Below, one piece after another: positions 8,057 through 15,220 of a stretch of DNA of 64,000 nt. How positions within the stretch are numbered: the first letter of the stretch is position 1; every line of letters begins with the position of its first letter. The DNA comes from Rhodococcus koreensis (GTDB lineage: Bacteria; Actinomycetota; Actinomycetes; Mycobacteriales; Mycobacteriaceae). Made by a program: the position numbers and the translations under genes. The notes beneath the pieces were generated by a model, which saw only the letters and a list, made by a program, of their open reading frames with translations, was not told where the DNA came from and searched no databases. The stretch spans positions 3,596,001 to 3,660,000 of the forward strand of contig NZ_FNSV01000005.1 in assembly GCF_900105905.1 (NCBI RefSeq), read 5' to 3'.

Positions 8057-9445
8057 ATGAGCGTCGACGATACAGCGCACGTGAAGGAAGCCCCGCCGTC
8101 CGGGCTGAAGAAGGTGGTCGGCGCATCCATGGCCGGCACCGTCGTCGAGTGGTACGAGTTCTTCCTCTACGGAACCGCGGCGACGCTCGTGTTCAGCAAG
8201 GTCTTCTTCGCGGCCGGGGGCAACGAACTCGACGCGATCATCGCGGCGTTCGTGACCTACGCCGTGGGCTTCGTCGCCCGGCCGCTCGGCGGCATCGTCT
8301 TCGGTCACTTCGGCGACAAGTTCGGCCGCAAGCAACTGCTGCAGTTCAGCCTCCTGCTCGTCGGAACGGCCACGTTCCTGATGGGCTGCCTGCCCACCTA
8401 CGGCCAGATCGGGTACTGGGCCCCCGCCCTGCTCGTCACGCTCCGCTTCATCCAGGGATTCGCCGTCGGCGGCGAGTGGGGCGGCGCGGTGCTGCTGGTG
8501 GCCGAGCACAGCCCCAGCAAATCCCGCGGCTTCTGGGCGTCGTGGCCGCAGGCCGGTGTGCCCGCGGGCAACCTCGTCGCGACCGTGGTCCTGCTGATCC
8601 TCACGACGACGCTGTCCGACGAGTCCTTCCTCAGCTGGGGCTGGCGTGTGGCGTTCTGGTTGTCCGCCGTCATCGTCCTCGTCGGCTACTACATCCGCAC
8701 GAAGGTGACGGACGCGCCGATCTTCATCCAGGCGCAGAAGGAAGCGGAGCACATCAAGGAGACGTCGTTCAGCGTCTTCGAGGTGCTCAAGCGTTACCCC
8801 CGCGGCGTGCTGACGGCGATGGGCCTGCGCTTCGGTGAGAACGTCATGTACTACCTGGTGGTCACGTTCTCGATCACGTACCTCAAGGTGGTCGTCCACA
8901 CGGACACCGCGCAGATCCTCTGGTGGATGCTGATCGCCCATGCCGTGCACTTCGCGGCGATCCCGCTCGTCGGGCGGCTCTCCGACACCATCGGCCGCCG
9001 TCCCGTCTACATGATCGGTGCGCTGACCGCGGGCACGTGGGGCTTCTTCGCCTTCCCGATGATGAACAGCGGGCACAACGCCGTCATCCTTGCGGCGATC
9101 ATCATCGGACTGGTGTTCCACGCGTTCATGTACGCCGGTCAGCCGGCGATCATGGCCGAGATGTTCCCGACCCGCATGCGGTACTCGGGTGTCTCCCTCG
9201 GCTACCAGGTGACGTCGATCGTGGCGGGTTCGCTGGCGCCGATCATCGCGGCCAGCCTGCTCAGCAAGTACGACTCGGCCGTTCCGATCGCGATCTACCT
9301 GGCGATCGCCTGCCTGATCACCGCCGTCGCCGTCGTCGTCGCCCGGGAGACCAAGGGCATCTCGCTCGAGTCGATCGACGCGGCGGACGCGCAGATCCTC
9401 GCCGACGAGAAGGCCGCAGGCGCGAAGAACGAGGTCCCGGCATGA
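8057..9445 (+). CDS. MFS transporter of the metabolite:H+ symporter (MHS) type
   Basis: A 462-residue, 12-helix secondary transporter. Signature motifs are GTVVEWYEFFLYG (helix 1), the loop motif GHFGDKFGRKQLL between helices 2 and 3, RFIQGFAVGGEWGGAVLL in helix 4 and a second copy GRLSDTIGRRPVY in the C-half. These place it with proline/betaine, alpha-ketoglutarate and shikimate-type symporters. An AAGAGGAG ribosome site lies just before the ATG at 8057. Its stop overlaps the 3-hydroxybutyrate dehydrogenase start by ATGA, so hydroxybutyrate or a related short organic acid is the likely cargo; this is inference. Confidence 0.92.
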   Translation: MSVDDTAHVKEAPPSGLKKVVGASMAGTVVEWYEFFLYGTAATLVFSKVFFAAGGNELDAIIAAFVTYAVGFVARPLGGIVFGHFGDKFGRKQLLQFSLLLVGTATFLMGCLPTYGQIGYWAPALLVTLRFIQGFAVGGEWGGAVLLVAEHSPSKSRGFWASWPQAGVPAGNLVATVVLLILTTTLSDESFLSWGWRVAFWLSAVIVLVGYYIRTKVTDAPIFIQAQKEAEHIKETSFSVFEVLKRYPRGVLTAMGLRFGENVMYYLVVTFSITYLKVVVHTDTAQILWWMLIAHAVHFAAIPLVGRLSDTIGRRPVYMIGALTAGTWGFFAFPMMNSGHNAVILAAIIIGLVFHAFMYAGQPAIMAEMFPTRMRYSGVSLGYQVTSIVAGSLAPIIAASLLSKYDSAVPIAIYLAIACLITAVAVVVARETKGISLESIDAADAQILADEKAAGAKNEVPA

Positions 9446-10194
9446 CCGAGCAGAACCTGAGCGGGCGCACCGCGCTCGTCACCGGCGGCGCCAGCGGCAT
9501 CGGCGCGGCCTGCGCCCGGGCGCTCGCCGCGCGCGGAGCCCACGTCACCGTCGCCGATGTCGACGACGTGGCCGCCAAGAGCCTCGCCGACGACATCGAC
9601 GGAACGGCGTGGCACGTCGACCTCCTCGACACCGATCCGCTCACCGAGTTGCGGCTCGAGACGGACATCCTCGTCAACAACGCCGGGATCCAAACCATCA
9701 GTCCCATCGAGGAATTCCGCCCCGAGGACTTCCGGCGCATCCAGACTCTGATGGTCGAGGCGCCGTTCCTGCTGATCCGTGCCGCCCTGCCGCACATGTA
9801 TGCGACGGGTTTCGGGCGCATCGTCAACGTCTCGTCGGTGCACGGACTCCGCGCGTCGGCGTTCAAGGCCGCGTACGTCACCGCCAAGCACGGGCTCGAG
9901 GGACTGTCGAAGGTGACGGCCCTCGAGGGCGGTCCGCACGGCGTCACCAGCAACTGCGTCAACCCCGGATACGTCCTGACGCCGTTGGTGCAGAAGCAGA
10001 TCGCGGATCAGGCGCAGGTGCACGGCATCAGCGAGTCCGAGGTGATCGAGAAGGTGATGCTCACCGAGAGTGCGATCAAGCGACTGGTGGAACCGTCGGA
10101 GGTCGCTTCCCTCGTCGCGTGGCTCGCGTCCGCCGACGCAGGCATGGTCACCGGCGCCTCCTACACGATCGACGGAGGCTGGACCGCCCGATGA
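9442..10194 (+). CDS. Short-chain dehydrogenase, probable 3-hydroxybutyrate dehydrogenase
   Basis: A 250-residue SDR that probably oxidises (R)-3-hydroxybutyrate to acetoacetate with NAD. It has TGGASGIG for the dinucleotide, NNAGIQ, a catalytic Ser in VNVSSVHGL and YVTAK. NCVNPGYVLTPLVQKQI and the insertion around HGISESEVIEKVML are typical of 3-hydroxybutyrate dehydrogenases. It is translationally coupled to the upstream MHS transporter (ATGA overlap) and ends 8 bp before a strong hairpin. The assignment of substrate rests on family pattern and neighbours, not on experiment. Confidence 0.88.
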   Translation: MTEQNLSGRTALVTGGASGIGAACARALAARGAHVTVADVDDVAAKSLADDIDGTAWHVDLLDTDPLTELRLETDILVNNAGIQTISPIEEFRPEDFRRIQTLMVEAPFLLIRAALPHMYATGFGRIVNVSSVHGLRASAFKAAYVTAKHGLEGLSKVTALEGGPHGVTSNCVNPGYVLTPLVQKQIADQAQVHGISESEVIEKVMLTESAIKRLVEPSEVASLVAWLASADAGMVTGASYTIDGGWTAR

Positions 10195-10202
10195 CCTGGT
10201 GA

Positions 10203-10251
10203 CGAAGCAGGCGTGCACCCCCGGATACTCCGGGGGTGCACGCCTGCTTCG
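10203..10251. terminator. Bidirectional terminator between the SDR and purD
   Basis: A perfect 23-bp inverted repeat with a 3-nt loop. The left arm begins CGAAGCAGGCGTGCACCC and the centre is TCC-GGA-like. It lies between convergent genes, 8 bp past one stop and 14 bp from the other, and would form a very stable hairpin in either transcript. No T-run follows. Confidence 0.85.
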
Positions 10252-10265
10252 ACAGTGCTTCGACC

Positions 10266-11519
10266 TCAGGGAATGGCGATGCGGCCCTCGACCGCGGCCA
10301 GCCCGATGTCCTTCCGGAAGTGGCTTCCCGGCAGCTTGATCGCGGAGATCTTGGAGTACGCGTCGGCGCGCGCCGCGTCGAGGTCGGCTCCGACGCCGAC
10401 CACGCTGAGCACGCGTCCGCCTGCGGAGACCACCTGGTCGTCGACGAGCTTCGTGCCTGCGTGCAGGACGCCGTCACCGTCGGCGCCGGTGATCACGTCG
10501 CCGGTACGCGGGGTCGCCGGGTAGTGCTCGGCCGCGACCACGACAGTCACCGCCGAGCCGTCCTGCCATTCGAGCGGCGCGACCCGGTCGAGCGTTCCGG
10601 TGGCCGCCGCGTTCAGCAGCTCCCCGAGCGGGCTCTTCAGCAGCGCGAGAACCGCCTGGGTCTCGGGGTCACCGAAACGGCAGTTGAACTCGACGACGGC
10701 CGGGCCGTCCTTGCCGATCGCCAGCCCGGCGTACAGCAGACCGCTGAAGGCGCTGCCGCGGGCGACGAGCTCGGCGGCCACCGGCTTCACGACGTCGTCG
10801 ACGATCTGGGTCACGGTCTGCTCCGGCAGCCACGGGAGCGGCGTGTAGGCGCCCATGCCGCCGGTGTTGGGTCCGGTGTCGCCGTCGCCGACCCGCTTGT
10901 GGTCCTGGGCCGGCAGCAGCGGCACGACGGTCTCACCGTCGACGACGCAGAACAGCGACACCTCGGGACCGTCGAGGAAGGATTCGAGGAGGACGGGGTG
11001 GCCGTTCTCGAGCAGTTCGGCCGCGTGGTCGCGGGCGGCGTCCCGATCGGTGGTGACCACGACACCCTTGCCCGCCGCGAGGCCGTCGTCCTTGACCACC
11101 CAGTTGGGCCCGAAGCGGTCCAGTGCCTCGTCCAGCTTGGCGGGCGAGTCGACGATCTCGCTGTGCGCGGTCTTCACGCCGGCGGCGGCCATGACGTCCT
11201 TCGCGAACGCCTTGGAACCCTCGATACGCGCGGCGTCGGCCGACGGGCCGAAGCAGGCGATGCCTGCCGCGCGGACGGCGTCCGCGACACCGAGCACCAG
11301 CGGGACCTCGGGGCCCACCACGACGAGGTCGGCGTCCAGCTTCTTCGCGAGGGCCGCCACCGCCTCCCCGGACGCGATGTCGACCGAGTGCTGCTCGGCG
11401 ATCTTGCCGATCCCGGCATTGCCGGGCGCGCACATCAGGGCACTGACACCCGGATCGCGAGCAAGGGCGAGAAGGAGGGCATGTTCACGGGCTCCGGAGC
11501 CGATAACGAGTACGCGCAC
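10266..11519 (-). CDS. purD: Phosphoribosylamine-glycine ligase
   Basis: GAR synthetase: ATP-dependent joining of glycine to phosphoribosylamine in purine synthesis. The 417-residue length is normal. It starts at GTG 11519 with MRVLVIGSGAREHALLLAL and contains GPEVPLVLGVADAVR, the ATP-grasp region WVVKDDGLAAGKGVVVT (residues 135-150), QDHKRVGDGDTGPNTGGMGAY and the metal-binding EFNCRFGDPETQ. It faces the SDR across a strong terminator. The stretch upstream of its start holds a copy of the 46-bp palindrome. Confidence 0.97.
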   Translation of the reverse strand: MRVLVIGSGAREHALLLALARDPGVSALMCAPGNAGIGKIAEQHSVDIASGEAVAALAKKLDADLVVVGPEVPLVLGVADAVRAAGIACFGPSADAARIEGSKAFAKDVMAAAGVKTAHSEIVDSPAKLDEALDRFGPNWVVKDDGLAAGKGVVVTTDRDAARDHAAELLENGHPVLLESFLDGPEVSLFCVVDGETVVPLLPAQDHKRVGDGDTGPNTGGMGAYTPLPWLPEQTVTQIVDDVVKPVAAELVARGSAFSGLLYAGLAIGKDGPAVVEFNCRFGDPETQAVLALLKSPLGELLNAAATGTLDRVAPLEWQDGSAVTVVVAAEHYPATPRTGDVITGADGDGVLHAGTKLVDDQVVSAGGRVLSVVGVGADLDAARADAYSKISAIKLPGSHFRKDIGLAAVEGRIAIP

Positions 11520-11560
11520 GGGTGTCAGCCTACGGGCCGCGCCAGGCTGCGGCTCCGCCA

Positions 11561-11606
11561 CCCGTGAGTACTTGTTAACCGCCGGCGGTTGACAATTACT
11601 CACGGG
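11561..11606. repeat. 46-bp palindromic repeat, copy 1
   Basis: Two 23-bp arms meet at GCC|GGC. The left arm contains GTGAGTACTTGTTAACCG; the right arm has two mismatches (TTGACAATTACT in place of TTAACAAGTACT). It lies 2 bp beyond the stop of the FAD-oxidoreductase gene and 41 bp upstream of the purD start, at the left edge of the catabolic island. Three further copies are in the window. Confidence 0.9.
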
Positions 11607-11608
11607 CG

Positions 11609-12925
11609 TCAGCAAGCTGCTCGATCCGCGGCGGCCAAGCCGAACACCAGAGCAGGTGCGATACCTCCGGTGTATGCGCGGTTGTAGAGTCCGCCGGTGT
11701 CCGATCCGGCGGCAAACAGTCCACTGATCGTGCCGCCCGCCGAATCGAGGACACGGCCGTGCTCGTCGATGCGGATGCCGTGGAACGGGAACGTCAGAGC
11801 CGGGCATGCCTCGACGAGGTAGTACGGACCCTCGTCGAGCGGGGACGAGTCGAACCTCCGCGGAGGCTGCCCGTCCGCACCCGCCGCGTTGAGAGAGCGG
11901 ATCTGATGTGCGATCGCAGCGCCGTCGTAGCCCCACTCCTCGGGAAGGTAGGCGAACTCGTCCAGGTTCTCGGCGATTCCACACCGCCCACCCCGGCGCT
12001 GCGCGAGGTCGAACTTGTCGAGAGACGCGGCGCCTTCCACGTAGCTGCCGGTGATCCAGTCGCGGTAGACCCGAGCATCGGCAACGAGCAACCCTCGCGA
12101 CTCGGGCTGCTCCAGCAGGTCCATCGTGGTCAGATGGTCCCCGACGGTCTCATCCGTGAAACGGCGGTTGTCGAGGTTGAACAACAGCGCGTGCTCGCTG
12201 TAGTAGAGCGAGAGTGCGACGAAATCGGACGGGTCGCGGAAGCGCACGCCCGTCGGTACGAGGTGGCCGTAGAAGCCGGACCGATCCGTCCCGGTCGCCG
12301 CGCCGACGGCCTCGGCCAGGCGAAGTCCGTCTCCCGCACTGGTGGGATTGGAGCGCAGTTGCATTTCGCTCGCCGCGGGGTGGATGTGCGCGGAGGCCAG
12401 GTCGGGATTCGCCTGGAATCCGCCCGTCGCAAGAATCGTCGCCGGGGAATGTATTTCACATTCGGTGCCGTCCGCGAGCCGGACACGCGCACCGGCGACT
12501 CCACCGTCCAGCGGGAGCAACGCGAGAGTCTCTGCACTTGTGTGCACCTCACCGCCGTGACTTCGGATTCGGCGACGACACTCGTCGATGTACCGGTTGG
12601 TGTCGAACTGATGCCCGGTGCCGTAGCGGAGTACGGTGACCGCGTCCGCGCAGTCGACGCCGAGGGACCGGATCCAGTCGATTCCGTCGGAGAACCCGTC
12701 GACCAGCGCTCGCCGCAATTCCGGATCACCGTCCGGGTTGACCTCGTCCATGACCTCGTGCGAAGGCGCGGTCCATGCGTATCCGGCGAACTGCGCGGAC
12801 CCGCCGATCGCCGCGGACTTCTCGACGACGACAACCGATTTTCCGCTGGTCGCCGCCCGCGCGGCCGCAGTCAACCCGGCCATCCCGGCGCCGATCACGA
12901 GTACGTCGGTTTCGATTTCTGCCAT
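11609..12925 (-). CDS. FAD-dependent oxidoreductase, fumarate reductase / ketosteroid dehydrogenase family
   Basis: A 438-residue flavoprotein of the FAD_binding_2 family, whose members oxidise or reduce a C-C bond next to a carbonyl. The FAD site is VLVIGAGMAGLTAAARAA at residues 8-26, followed by EKSAAIGGSAQFAG. The C-terminal flavin-binding end is LFAAGSDTGGLYNRAYTGGI. The middle catalytic domain contains YYLVEACPALTFPFHGIRID. The exact substrate cannot be read, and relatives include 3-ketosteroid delta1-dehydrogenases and short fumarate-reductase-like enzymes. It is divergent from the substrate-binding protein gene, with a near-perfect 18-bp island operator about 60 bp upstream, so it belongs to the island regulon. 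Confidence 0.85.
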   Translation of the reverse strand: MAEIETDVLVIGAGMAGLTAAARAATSGKSVVVVEKSAAIGGSAQFAGYAWTAPSHEVMDEVNPDGDPELRRALVDGFSDGIDWIRSLGVDCADAVTVLRYGTGHQFDTNRYIDECRRRIRSHGGEVHTSAETLALLPLDGGVAGARVRLADGTECEIHSPATILATGGFQANPDLASAHIHPAASEMQLRSNPTSAGDGLRLAEAVGAATGTDRSGFYGHLVPTGVRFRDPSDFVALSLYYSEHALLFNLDNRRFTDETVGDHLTTMDLLEQPESRGLLVADARVYRDWITGSYVEGAASLDKFDLAQRRGGRCGIAENLDEFAYLPEEWGYDGAAIAHQIRSLNAAGADGQPPRRFDSSPLDEGPYYLVEACPALTFPFHGIRIDEHGRVLDSAGGTISGLFAAGSDTGGLYNRAYTGGIAPALVFGLAAADRAAC

Positions 12926-12983
12926 CCAATTCTCCTCATCGCATGTGACCGAGCCGTTGTGTTACCACCGACACACTAACTCT

Positions 12984-13001
12984 TCAACTGAAGTCAGTTC
13001 A
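12984..13001. promoter_or_regulatory. Island operator site 1
   Basis: TCAACTGAAGTCAGTTCA matches the dyad consensus TGAACTGANNTCAGTTCA at 15 of 16 defined positions. It lies 59 bp upstream of the FAD-oxidoreductase start. Confidence 0.75.
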
Positions 13002-13086
13002 ATAGTTCGGGAGATTGCCGAGCCGCGCGGCTCCGCGTCGTGCACGAATGTGATTGCCGACACACGAGTTCCCCTATAGCATCCAT

Positions 13087-13104
13087 TGAACTGAACTCGA
13101 TTCA
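13087..13104. promoter_or_regulatory. Island operator site 2
   Basis: TGAACTGAACTCGATTCA matches the island consensus at 14 of 16 positions. It abuts the AAGGAG ribosome site of the substrate-binding protein gene, so a bound repressor would block transcription start or early elongation. Confidence 0.75.
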
Positions 13105-13114
13105 AGGAGTGGAT

Positions 13115-14275
13115 GTGCGGAAAATTCTTCTCACGGTCGGCGTGGTTCTCGCCACAACCTTGACCGCCTGCGGAACGCATGCCGGCGACGGCGATGCGGG
13201 TGGCCCGATCAAACTCGGTGCGTGGCTTCCCCTCTCGGGGCCACAGGCGTCGGGCGGTCTTCCGCAGGAGGCGGGCACCCAAGCGTTCTTCGATCAGCTC
13301 AATGCGGCAGGGGGGATCCACGGACGCCCCGTCGAGTGGACGCCGGTCGACAATGCCTTCGATCCGCAGCAGACGATTCAGGTGGCGCGACAGTTGGTCT
13401 CTCGCGACCGGGTTGTCGCGATCGTCGGCGCCAACGGCACGGCCACCACGGAAGCAACGTTTCCGTTCGTCCTCGAACAGAACAAGATCCCCGTGTTCGG
13501 GACCTACGGCGGCTCCGCCGCCTGGTACGACCCGCCGCGGGACGGGTTGTTCGGCAGCCAGACGCTCTACGAGAACCAGGCGCGCGCTGCCGCGCAGTGG
13601 GCACTTGACGAGGGTGCCAAGAAGGTCACGATCATCCGCAACGATCCGGCCGCGTTCGTGAATGTGGGCGCAGTCGCCACGACCGAGCTCGAGAAGGCCG
13701 GTGCGGAGGTTTCGACCGTGGAGGTCAAGCTCGGTACCACGGACTACAGCCCGTTCGTGTCCCAGATCCGTGCGGCCGCACCCGACGCGGTCCTCACGAT
13801 TCTGCCGATCCAGGAGGCCGCCGCCTACCTCAACGAGATGGCGCTGCAGGGTGTGAAGATTCCCAGCTACGGCTACTCCCCTACGGTCGGCAACAGCCTG
13901 CTCGACCTGGCAGGTAAGAATGCGGACGGATTCCGCGCCGTGTCACTCACGCTGCCTCCCACCGCCGACACCCCGGAGGTCGAGGAATACCGTCAGGCAC
14001 TGGCGAAGTACAAGCCCGGAGAGAAGCCCGATTTCTACTCGCTGGCAACCTACGGTTCGGCCAAAGCGTTCGCCCAGGTTCTCGCGACCATCGACGGCGA
14101 GATCACGTCCGAGTCCATCACCGACGCGATAGTCGCGAGCGGCACCCTCGACACAGGCGTCATGCCTCCGCTCACGTTCAGCGCCGACGAGCATGTCGGC
14201 ACCCGCAGCGTGGTCCGGGTCCAGGTCGAGGACGGCAAGTTCGTCCCCATCGGCGACTTCGTGTCGCCGCAGTAG
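13115..14275 (+). CDS. Branched-chain-type ABC substrate-binding lipoprotein (LivK-like)
   Basis: A 386-residue periplasmic-type receptor of the Peripla_BP_6 family that presents solute to the Liv-type permease encoded from 18.7 kb. The signal peptide MRKILLTVGVVLATTL ends in the lipobox LTAC. The mature part starts GPIKLGAWLPLSGPQASGG, with the family's repeat of lobes (VVAIVGANGTATTEATFPFV; DAVLTILPIQEAAAYL). The start is GTG 13115 because AAGGAG lies 5 bp upstream; an earlier GTG at 13109 overlaps that site. The family handles amino acids, but also aromatic and other carboxylates; the ligand here is presumably the island substrate. Confidence 0.9.
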   Translation: MRKILLTVGVVLATTLTACGTHAGDGDAGGPIKLGAWLPLSGPQASGGLPQEAGTQAFFDQLNAAGGIHGRPVEWTPVDNAFDPQQTIQVARQLVSRDRVVAIVGANGTATTEATFPFVLEQNKIPVFGTYGGSAAWYDPPRDGLFGSQTLYENQARAAAQWALDEGAKKVTIIRNDPAAFVNVGAVATTELEKAGAEVSTVEVKLGTTDYSPFVSQIRAAAPDAVLTILPIQEAAAYLNEMALQGVKIPSYGYSPTVGNSLLDLAGKNADGFRAVSLTLPPTADTPEVEEYRQALAKYKPGEKPDFYSLATYGSAKAFAQVLATIDGEITSESITDAIVASGTLDTGVMPPLTFSADEHVGTRSVVRVQVEDGKFVPIGDFVSPQ

Positions 14276-14287
14276 CACCGCAGTAGC

Positions 14288-14325
14288 ACTGTGTCCCGCC
14301 CCTGAATTCAGGGGCGGGACACAGT
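14288..14325. terminator. Bidirectional terminator between receptor gene and SDR
   Basis: A perfect 38-bp palindrome with arms ACTGTGTCCCGCCCCTGAA. It lies between convergent genes, 13 bp beyond the receptor stop and 19 bp before the SDR stop. It is preceded by a short direct duplication of CGCAGTAGCAC. Confidence 0.85.
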
Positions 14326-14343
14326 TGTCGGTGGGGGTGGAGC

Positions 14344-15147
14344 TCAGACGGTGAATCGCCCACGGTTGCTGAGCAACACCGCACCGACGACGTTCCTGGC
14401 CTGTTCCGAGGCGAGGAACAGCACGTTGTCCGCGATCTCGTCCGGTGTCGCGTACGGCACCGGTGTGTTGTTGACCCACTGCATTTTCAGTTCTTCCGGT
14501 GTGCGAGCGGACATGCCGGTCTCCGTCGGTCCGGGAGCGACGAGGTTGAGCCGGATGCCGAAGGCCACGACCTCCTTGGCGACGGCCTGGCAGAAAGCAT
14601 GGACGGCCGCTTTGGACGCCGCGTAGTGCGGGTACCCCGTCAAGGTGTCGAATGCCGAGGACGAGCCGATCACGACGATCGCGCCACCTTTCGGCTTCAT
14701 TTCCCGCACTGCGGAGCGCACCACGTGAAATGTTCCGTCCAGGTTGACCGACATCACGCGGCGCCACCGTGCATCGGTGAGGTTCGCCGTCAGGTCGATC
14801 GGGGTGCCGGCGGCAGTCGCCTCCGTGATGATCTTCTTGGACTCAGGGTCGTCCACACCGGCGGCGTGTACGACGACGTCGAGCCGGCCCTCGGCGGCGA
14901 CGACCTCCGCCATGGCGGCGTCGACGGCCGCCGGGTCCGAGACATCGACCACTCGGACGATCGTCTTCGGATCGTCGCCGTACCGACGGCGCAGCTCGTC
15001 GACCACGATGTCGACCACGTAGACGCGGGCAGCACCCTCGTCGACGAGCTGCGCGACAACGGCTGCTCCGATTCCTGATCCGCCTCCGGTTACCAGGGCT
15101 ACTGCGCCGTCGAATCTGCCGTGTCCTGCCGTCCGAGACTTGTTCAT
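14344..15147 (-). CDS. Short-chain dehydrogenase/reductase
   Basis: A 267-residue classical-type SDR of unknown substrate. It has a TGGGSGIG cofactor motif and an acidic residue after beta-2 (VVDIVVDE) suggesting NAD(H) preference. VHAAG stands in place of the usual NNAG, and the catalytic set is Ser in IGSSSAF with YAASK. A 30-residue insertion (DPESKKIITEATAAGTPIDL) follows VHAAG, and the C-terminus lacks the usual DGG motif (VGAVLLSNRGRFTV). It is the last gene of the livH - livMGF - SDR unit, 73 bp after the fused transporter gene, which ties it to use of the imported compound. Confidence 0.85.
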   Translation of the reverse strand: MNKSRTAGHGRFDGAVALVTGGGSGIGAAVVAQLVDEGAARVYVVDIVVDELRRRYGDDPKTIVRVVDVSDPAAVDAAMAEVVAAEGRLDVVVHAAGVDDPESKKIITEATAAGTPIDLTANLTDARWRRVMSVNLDGTFHVVRSAVREMKPKGGAIVVIGSSSAFDTLTGYPHYAASKAAVHAFCQAVAKEVVAFGIRLNLVAPGPTETGMSARTPEELKMQWVNNTPVPYATPDEIADNVLFLASEQARNVVGAVLLSNRGRFTV

Positions 15148-15220
15148 CTTCTCCGTTCTCCTTTTCTCCGAGCCCGATCGATCCGGACGGCGATTCAGCT
15201 TCGCGGAACACCCACGGCCG

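Noticed and set aside
10203..10251. Another copy of the 46-bp palindrome family
   Set aside because: It is palindromic and of similar size but has an unrelated, GC-rich arm; it behaves as an ordinary terminator between convergent genes.
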